Source: Hyphomicrobiales bacterium
Lineage (GTDB): Bacteria; Pseudomonadota; Alphaproteobacteria; Rhizobiales; Devosiaceae
DNA: 10,819 nucleotides
Direction: 5' to 3'
NCBI GenBank assembly: GCA_027082895.1
Contig: JALWTJ010000525.1
Location: forward strand, 1 to 10,819
Part shown: positions 7,617-10,819 of the stretch, piece after piece
How the letters are laid out: each line of letters opens with the position of its first letter
Position numbering within the stretch: the stretch's first letter is position 1
Made by a program: the position numbers and the translations under genes
Notes under the pieces: model-generated
What the model was told of the DNA's origin: nothing
The model's database searches: none
Seen by the model: only the letters and a program-made list of their open reading frames with translations

Positions 7617-8114
7617 TCATTCCCGGGAAACATCTGTTTCCCGACCCTTCCCATGCTCCCTTTCTGCAAGCAGAAAACGAGGCCCCGCTCCCTCGCGCGC
7701 TGCCACGTCATCCGGGTTGTAAAGGGCGCACTTTTCAAGGGAAAGGCACCCGCACCCGATGCAGCCGTCAAGATTTTCCTTCAGCCGGATCAGGGCAGCG
7801 ATCCGTGCATCCAGCACGCGGGAAAAGCGGCCTGAAATGCGCGTCCAGTCCTTTTTTGAAGGGGCCTTGTGAGCCGGCAGAAATGCCAGCTGCTCGGCAA
7901 TCTCGGCAATGGAAAACCCCAGCTTCTGGGCAATCAGGACGAAGGACAGGCGGCGAATGTCCGCCGGAACGAACAGGCGTTGCCCTCCCTTGCTGCGCGC
8001 CGGAAAGACCAGCCCCTTTTCCTCGTAAAAACGAATGGCGGACACGGAAAGCCCGGTCCGTTCGGCCACCTGGCCAATGTTCAGCTGGTGCCGGTTGTTG
8101 CGTGTGTTTGCCAA
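7617..8114 (-). CDS. soxR: Redox-sensitive transcriptional activator SoxR
   Basis: SoxR is a MerR-family homodimer whose 2Fe-2S cluster is oxidised by redox-cycling compounds; it then untwists an over-long promoter spacer to switch genes on. The 165-residue product begins its winged-helix domain at NIGQVAERTGLSVSAIRFYEEKGL (about 12-35). A dimerisation helix follows, then the cluster motif C118-IG-C121-G-C123-LSLEK-C129, the exact CX2CXCX5C pattern that defines SoxR. The tail (REHGKGRETDVSRE) extends beyond the GPRFLL segment where shorter SoxR proteins end. The start appears to be TTG at 8112-8114, with GGAGG 10 bases upstream; the nearby ATG at 8120-8122 is out of frame and too close to that site. 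It is divergent from the VOC gene, and the shared 129-base region contains a SoxR box, so autoregulation is plausible. In non-enteric bacteria SoxR usually controls efflux and oxidoreductase genes directly, fitting the neighbours here. Confidence 0.96.
   Translation of the reverse strand: MANTRNNRHQLNIGQVAERTGLSVSAIRFYEEKGLVFPARSKGGQRLFVPADIRRLSFVLIAQKLGFSIAEIAEQLAFLPAHKAPSKKDWTRISGRFSRVLDARIAALIRLKENLDGCIGCGCLSLEKCALYNPDDVAAREGAGPRFLLAEREHGKGRETDVSRE
7624..7643. repeat. 9-bp palindrome at the 3' end of soxR
   Basis: CGGGAAACA (7624-7632) and TGTTTCCCG (7635-7643) are perfect inverted repeats separated by TC. They lie inside the last codons of soxR (the residues R-E-T-D-V-S-R), just before its stop. 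On RNA it could form a stem of about 8 bp. No U-tract follows, so a terminator role is only possible. The non-conserved SoxR tail is encoded here. Confidence 0.35.
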
Positions 8115-8139
8115 TTGTTCATTTCCTCCGAAAAGACTC

Positions 8140-8170
8140 TTGACCTCAACATTACTTGAGGAATTACGGT
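8140..8170 (+). promoter_or_regulatory. SoxR-dependent promoter with SoxR box
   Basis: A -35 element TTGACC (8140-8145) and a -10-like TACGGT (8165-8170) are separated by 19 bp, the over-long spacing used by MerR-family activators. Within it lies CCTCAA-CATTAC-TTGAGG (8144-8161), an 18-bp operator whose half-sites match the E. coli soxS SoxR box and whose spacer length is the same. It points right, towards the VOC gene whose start is about 74 bases beyond the -10. The operator is also 30 bases upstream of the soxR start. A GANTC site (GACTC, 8135-8139) abuts the -35 element. Confidence 0.85.
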
Positions 8171-8201
8171 TTGGCCATGCGCTGTTTCCTGGCGCCAGTC
8201 A

Positions 8202-8217
8202 GCGGCGCGAACGCCGC
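8202..8217 (+). other. 5' UTR hairpin upstream of VOC gene
   Basis: GCGGCG (8202-8207) and CGCCGC (8212-8217) form a 6-bp stem closing a CGAA tetraloop. It lies in the predicted leader of the VOC message, 15 bases before its AGGAG ribosome-binding site. It may stabilise the transcript or have no function; it does not cover the ribosome-binding site. Confidence 0.3.
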
Positions 8218-8243
8218 CCAACATGTCCAGACAGGAGAACCCC

Positions 8244-8627
8244 ATGACCCCGGCCATTCTTGAACACGCCAACATCACCGTGACCGACCCGGAAAAGACC
8301 GCCCGGCTTTTGTGCACCCTTTTCGACTGGAAAATCCGCTGGCAGGGAAAAGCCATTCACGGGGGGCAGACCATTCACGTGGGGGAGAAGAATTCCTATC
8401 TGGCCGTTTATCGGGGGCCGGGCGATCTGCCGGATCAGCCCGCTTCCTATTTTGTGCGTGGCGGTTTGAACCATGTCGCCGTGATCGTTGATGACCTGGA
8501 GGAAACCGAGCAGCGGGTCCGGGCTGCCGGGCTGACCCCGACCAACCATGCGGATTATGAACCGGGCCGCCGCTTTTATTTCCATGATCATGACCGGATC
8601 GAATATGAGGTGGTCTGCTATGAGTGA
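8244..8627 (+). CDS. VOC (glyoxalase/dioxygenase fold) protein
   Basis: A 127-residue single-module member of the vicinal oxygen chelate superfamily, which includes glyoxalase I, fosfomycin and bleomycin resistance proteins and extradiol dioxygenases. Two beta-alpha-beta-beta-beta halves are visible: ILEHANITVTDPEKTARLLCTLFDWKI (5-31), and GGLNHVAVIVDDLEETEQRVRAAGL (73-97) followed by RFYFHDHDRIEYEVV (110-124). Candidate metal ligands at the usual positions are His8, His77 and Glu120 or Glu122, so catalytic metal binding is plausible. The start is the ATG at 8244, preceded by AGGAG with about 7 bases between; an upstream in-frame ATG at 8223 lacks such a site. It is the first gene after the SoxR box and overlaps the next gene by 8 bases, so both should be induced together. 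The substrate cannot be predicted; detoxification of a redox-active or electrophilic compound is an inference from SoxR control. Confidence 0.88.
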   Translation: MTPAILEHANITVTDPEKTARLLCTLFDWKIRWQGKAIHGGQTIHVGEKNSYLAVYRGPGDLPDQPASYFVRGGLNHVAVIVDDLEETEQRVRAAGLTPTNHADYEPGRRFYFHDHDRIEYEVVCYE

Positions 8628-9147
8628 AAAATTTGCCCGCACGCTGATTGTCGGGGGGACGGGCATGCTGGCCCAGGCCAGCGAAGCATTGTCCCGTACA
8701 AGCCGGCACCTGACCCTTGCCGCCCGCAATCCGTTCCCCCTGGCGCGACGTCTGAAGGCCGACGCCCTTCCTCTGGACTGGAACGAGCATGCCGCGACAA
8801 GGGCGGCGCTGGCATCCCTGCCGCCCCAGGACCTGATAATTGCCTGGCTGCACCGGCAGGGGGAATGGATGCAGCCGCTTCTGCGGGACAAGCGAACCCC
8901 AACGGGGCGGTTGATCCGCCTGTTCAGTTCCCGCAGCAGCCGGGAAATCGTTGAACGCCACGCACGGCTGCGGGAAAATGCGCTCAAGAAGGGGGAGCAG
9001 CATGTGGTGCTGGGATGGATGACCCGTGCCGGGATCAGCCGCTGGCTGACCGATGAGGAGATATGCGCCAGCGTTGGCAAAGCAATTGATTCCCCTGAGA
9101 AGGCGCTGATCATTGCCGGATCCCTGGAGCCGCCCCTGCCCCTTTGA
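8620..9147 (+). CDS. Small Rossmann-fold protein, SDR-like, no Tyr
   Basis: A 175-residue protein starting with a nucleotide-binding Rossmann turn: TLIVGGTGMLAQAS at 8-21, with the Gly-Gly-Thr-Gly-Met-Leu pattern of atypical short-chain dehydrogenases. Later segments are DLIIAWLHRQGEWMQPLL, a basic RLIRLFSSRSSREIVERH, and HVVLGWMTRAGISRWLTDEEI. I recall the last (LG-x-SRWLT-EEI) from small bacterial proteins annotated as short-chain dehydrogenase. There is no tyrosine anywhere, so the YxxxK catalytic pair of classical SDRs is absent; it may bind NAD(P) without classical chemistry. The start is ATG at 8620, inside the end of the VOC gene (overlap ATGAGTGA), with AGG 9 bases upstream, which suggests translational coupling. 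Its stop lies in the loop of a strong hairpin. It is probably induced with the VOC gene by SoxR. The function is unknown. Confidence 0.85.
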   Translation: MSEKFARTLIVGGTGMLAQASEALSRTSRHLTLAARNPFPLARRLKADALPLDWNEHAATRAALASLPPQDLIIAWLHRQGEWMQPLLRDKRTPTGRLIRLFSSRSSREIVERHARLRENALKKGEQHVVLGWMTRAGISRWLTDEEICASVGKAIDSPEKALIIAGSLEPPLPL

Positions 9148-9156
9148 GGGCAGGGG
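9133..9156 (+). terminator. 9-bp GC hairpin overlapping Rossmann-gene stop
   Basis: CCCCTGCCC (9133-9141) and GGGCAGGGG (9148-9156) pair perfectly around a 6-nt loop that contains the TGA stop of the preceding gene. It is stable and well placed to end the VOC-Rossmann transcript or protect its 3' end. No U-tract follows, so it is not a standard intrinsic terminator. Confidence 0.45.
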
Positions 9157-9174
9157 GAACCGCTGGCGGCGGGG

Positions 9175-9347
9175 GATGCGCTCGGCATCAAGGGCCGGGC
9201 GATGCCCGTCACGCGCCTCTCACTTTTCCTTGACTCGCTGGCGCAGGTCCAGTGCATCCCCCTAGTCTTTTTTTGAAGCGTCCCGCCTGCCGGACAGGGC
9301 GCCAGCGCCCTTTCTGCTTTGGCAGTGGCGCGGGCAGGAAGGGCGGG
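9175..9347 (+). repeat. Cluster of GC-rich stem-loops before MFS gene
   Basis: Within the 242-base gap 9148-9389 several inverted repeats occur in a row: GATGC/GCATC (9175-9189), CGGGC/GCCCG (9196-9208), and a larger nested structure pairing CCTGCC (9286-9291) with GGCAGG (9333-9338) and GCGCCA (9299-9304) with TGGCGC (9326-9331). A T7 run is at 9268-9274. TTGACT (9230-9235) could be a -35 element, but no good -10 follows at the usual distance. No gene is visible in the gap. Together with the hairpin at the preceding stop this suggests a structured untranslated region. Confidence 0.35.
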
Positions 9348-9389
9348 TGCAAGGTGCCGCGCGCCGGGCGGCCTGGGAAAGGACATGCC

Positions 9390-10559
9390 GTGAAAACCCG
9401 ATCTATTCTGCTGCTTCTGTTTGCCGAAGTGGCGGCCATGAGCCTGTGGTTCGTGTCCGCGGCCATCCTGCCCGACATGGTGCGTGAGGTCGGCATGTCC
9501 CCCTTGCGCCAGGCCGCCCTTTCCAGTGGTGTGCAGGCCGGTTTCGTCATCGGCGCGGTACTGTCCGCCCTGTTCGGGCTGGCCGATCGTTTTGATCCCA
9601 GAAGGCTGTTTGCCTTTAGCGCCGTTTCTGCCGGTTTGATCAACCTGAGCCTTGCCATTGTCGTGCCGGGCAGTGCCCTTGCCATTGCTGCCCGGGTCAT
9701 GACAGGTCTGTTGCTGGCCGGGGTCTATCCCGTCGGCATGAAGATTGCCGTGGGCTGGGGAGACCGGGACCGGGGCTTTCTCGTCGGGGCGCTGGTGGGT
9801 GCCCTGACCCTTGGCTCGGCCCTGCCGCACCTGATGGCGCTGGGGGGCGGGACGGATTGGCGTCAGACGGTCATGATCGCATCCGTCAGCGCCATTCTCG
9901 CCGGTCTGCTCTGCCTGCGGGTGGGGCTGGGCCCGTTTCACGCCGCCGCCGCTGCCTTCAATCCCCGGGTCATTTCCACTGCGTGGAAGGATCACCGCAT
10001 CCGCCTCGCCTATATGGGTTATCTGGGGCACATGTGGGAGCTTTATGCCATGTGGGCATGGGTTGGCGCGGCCACCGCAGCCTCCTATGGCGCAACCCTG
10101 GGGGCGGCGCAGGCCCAGTGGCTGGCCCGCCTGACCGCCTTCGTGGCCATTGGCGCCGGAGGGGCCAGTTGTGCTCTTGCCGGACGGGTAGCGGATCGCA
10201 TCGGCAAGGCCGACGTCACCATCATCGCCATGATGGTGTCGGGATTGTCGGCCCTTGCAACGGCGCTCACCTTTGGCGGGCCTGCCTGGATCACCTTTCT
10301 TGTCGTGGTGATCTGGGGCATTTCGGTCATTCCCGATTCCGCCCAGTTTTCGGCCATAGTTGCCGACCTTTCGCCCCCCGAACAGGCCGGAAGCCTGATG
10401 ACCCTGCAAACCGCCCTCGGTTTTGCCCTCACCTTCGTTACCGTGCAGGTGACACCCTATCTGGCGGATATTGTCGGCTGGCCACCGGTTCTTGCCGGCC
10501 TGGCCCTGGGGCCCCTTGCCGGGATTGCCGCCATGGCCCGCTTGCGCCGCCTTTCCTGA
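9390..10559 (+). CDS. Major facilitator superfamily transporter
   Basis: A 389-residue inner-membrane protein with about twelve hydrophobic segments in two halves. The loop between TM2 and TM3 carries MFS motif A (GLADRFDPRR at 63-72), and the second half repeats it as GRVADRIGKAD. The N-terminus (ILLLLFAEVAAMSLWFVSAAILPDMV) runs straight into TM1. I chose the GTG at 9390 because GGA lies 6 bases upstream and it leaves a normal MFS start. An upstream in-frame GTG at 9252 would add 46 Cys/Arg/Gly-rich residues unlike a transporter. Substrate and direction cannot be told from sequence; efflux of a redox-active or toxic compound is a guess from the SoxR neighbourhood. It is 242 bases after the Rossmann gene and has no SoxR box of its own, so co-regulation is uncertain. 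It converges on rnhB with only 20 bases between stops and no visible terminator. Confidence 0.92.
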   Translation: MKTRSILLLLFAEVAAMSLWFVSAAILPDMVREVGMSPLRQAALSSGVQAGFVIGAVLSALFGLADRFDPRRLFAFSAVSAGLINLSLAIVVPGSALAIAARVMTGLLLAGVYPVGMKIAVGWGDRDRGFLVGALVGALTLGSALPHLMALGGGTDWRQTVMIASVSAILAGLLCLRVGLGPFHAAAAAFNPRVISTAWKDHRIRLAYMGYLGHMWELYAMWAWVGAATAASYGATLGAAQAQWLARLTAFVAIGAGGASCALAGRVADRIGKADVTIIAMMVSGLSALATALTFGGPAWITFLVVVIWGISVIPDSAQFSAIVADLSPPEQAGSLMTLQTALGFALTFVTVQVTPYLADIVGWPPVLAGLALGPLAGIAAMARLRRLS

Positions 10560-10579
10560 CCACTTCTGACAAGGGCGGA

Positions 10580-10819
10580 TCAGACGGAAGTGAATGTTCT
10601 CTGCTTCAGGGCAGAACGGACCGGGGCGAATCCGGCCCGGTGATGGCTGAGCGGTCCCAACGCTTCCAGCGCCTGCAAATGGGTCCGGGTGCCATAGCCC
10701 TTGTGGGCCCCGAACCCGTAGGCGGGGGCCGCCCGATCCAGCACATGGCACATGGCGTCCCGGCTGACCTTGGCCACGATGGAGGCCGCCGCAATGGAAA
10801 GGGAACGTGCGTCGCCCTT
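10580..10819 (-). CDS. rnhB: Ribonuclease HII, C-terminal part (cut by window)
   Basis: The last 79 residues of RNase HII, which cleaves RNA in RNA-DNA hybrids and removes single misincorporated ribonucleotides. The gene enters from the right edge and ends in TGA at 10580-10582. Visible conserved parts are KGDARSLSIAAASIVAKVSRD, where the Asp of KGD is probably the last carboxylate of the DEDD active site, and the C-terminal GYGTRTHLQALEALGPLSHHRAGFAPVR typical of bacterial type II enzymes. The start and the first three catalytic acids lie outside the window. It points the same way as ccrM, from which it is separated by the soxR block; rnhB next to ccrM is, as I recall, a common alphaproteobacterial order. 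Confidence 0.93.
   Translation of the reverse strand, partial: KGDARSLSIAAASIVAKVSRDAMCHVLDRAAPAYGFGAHKGYGTRTHLQALEALGPLSHHRAGFAPVRSALKQRTFTSV

Noticed and set aside
7526..8143. 205-codon plus-strand frame opposite soxR
   Set aside because: The minus strand encodes an intact SoxR with its cluster cysteines and a ribosome-binding site; the plus frame has no family features.
9230..9258. Sigma70-type promoter for the MFS gene using TTGACT
   Set aside because: At 16-18 bp spacing the -10 candidates (for example TGCATC) match poorly, so it is noted only as a possible -35 element.
9252..9389. N-terminal extension of the MFS protein from the GTG at 9252
   Set aside because: The added 46 residues are Cys/Arg/Gly-rich and fall on the stem-loop region; the GTG at 9390 has a ribosome-binding site and a normal transporter start.
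7481..10582. CTGACGGATCA at 7481-7491 and CTGAC-N6-GGATCA at 10566-10582, near the two edges of the soxR block, as a possible target-site duplication
   Set aside because: The shared uninterrupted word is only 7 bases (CGGATCA), likely by chance over the compared lengths. One copy overlaps the rnhB stop, and no mobile-element gene is present.
8199..10751. 850-codon open frame on the minus strand opposite the VOC, Rossmann and MFS genes
   Set aside because: Its product is rich in Gly, His, Gln and Pro with no recognisable domain, and it runs antisense through three genes with clear family features. It is a high-GC shadow frame.

Overview
The window (10,819 bases, GC-rich by eye) looks like the chromosome of an alphaproteobacterium. 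The evidence is a CcrM-type GANTC adenine methyltransferase, an SMC with the short atypical hinge I associate with this class, the gene order smc / DsbA-like / DUF721-dciA / mutY / ccrM / rnhB (as I recall it from alphaproteobacteria), and a CtrA-like box in front of ccrM. No genus can be assigned from the sequence alone.

Left part (1-7492): a genome-maintenance cluster. On the minus strand run dciA (helicase loader, DUF721), a DsbA-family secreted thioredoxin-fold protein and smc, in that transcription order. mutY (A/G mismatch glycosylase) is read divergently from dciA; the farthest-upstream possible dciA start would overlap the mutY start within one CATG. mutY converges on ccrM, with a 13-bp perfect hairpin between them. 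ccrM is read leftwards from a region holding a near-consensus CtrA site.

Right part (7493-10579): an accessory block on oxidative or xenobiotic stress. soxR (2Fe-2S MerR-family sensor, TTG start) is divergent from a two-gene unit: a VOC/glyoxalase-fold protein overlapping by 8 bases a small Rossmann protein that contains no tyrosine. Between soxR and this pair lies an almost canonical SoxR operator placed in a 19-bp spacer between -35 and -10 elements. A 242-bp gap rich in GC stem-loops follows, then a 12-TM-type MFS transporter.

Right edge (10580-10819): the C-terminal 79 residues of RNase HII (rnhB), minus strand, same direction as ccrM. In many alphaproteobacteria, as I recall, rnhB and ccrM are neighbours, so the soxR-VOC-Rossmann-MFS block looks like a stress cassette inserted between them. 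I see no mobile element, CRISPR array, tRNA or rRNA. No intergenic stretch exceeds about 250 bases.
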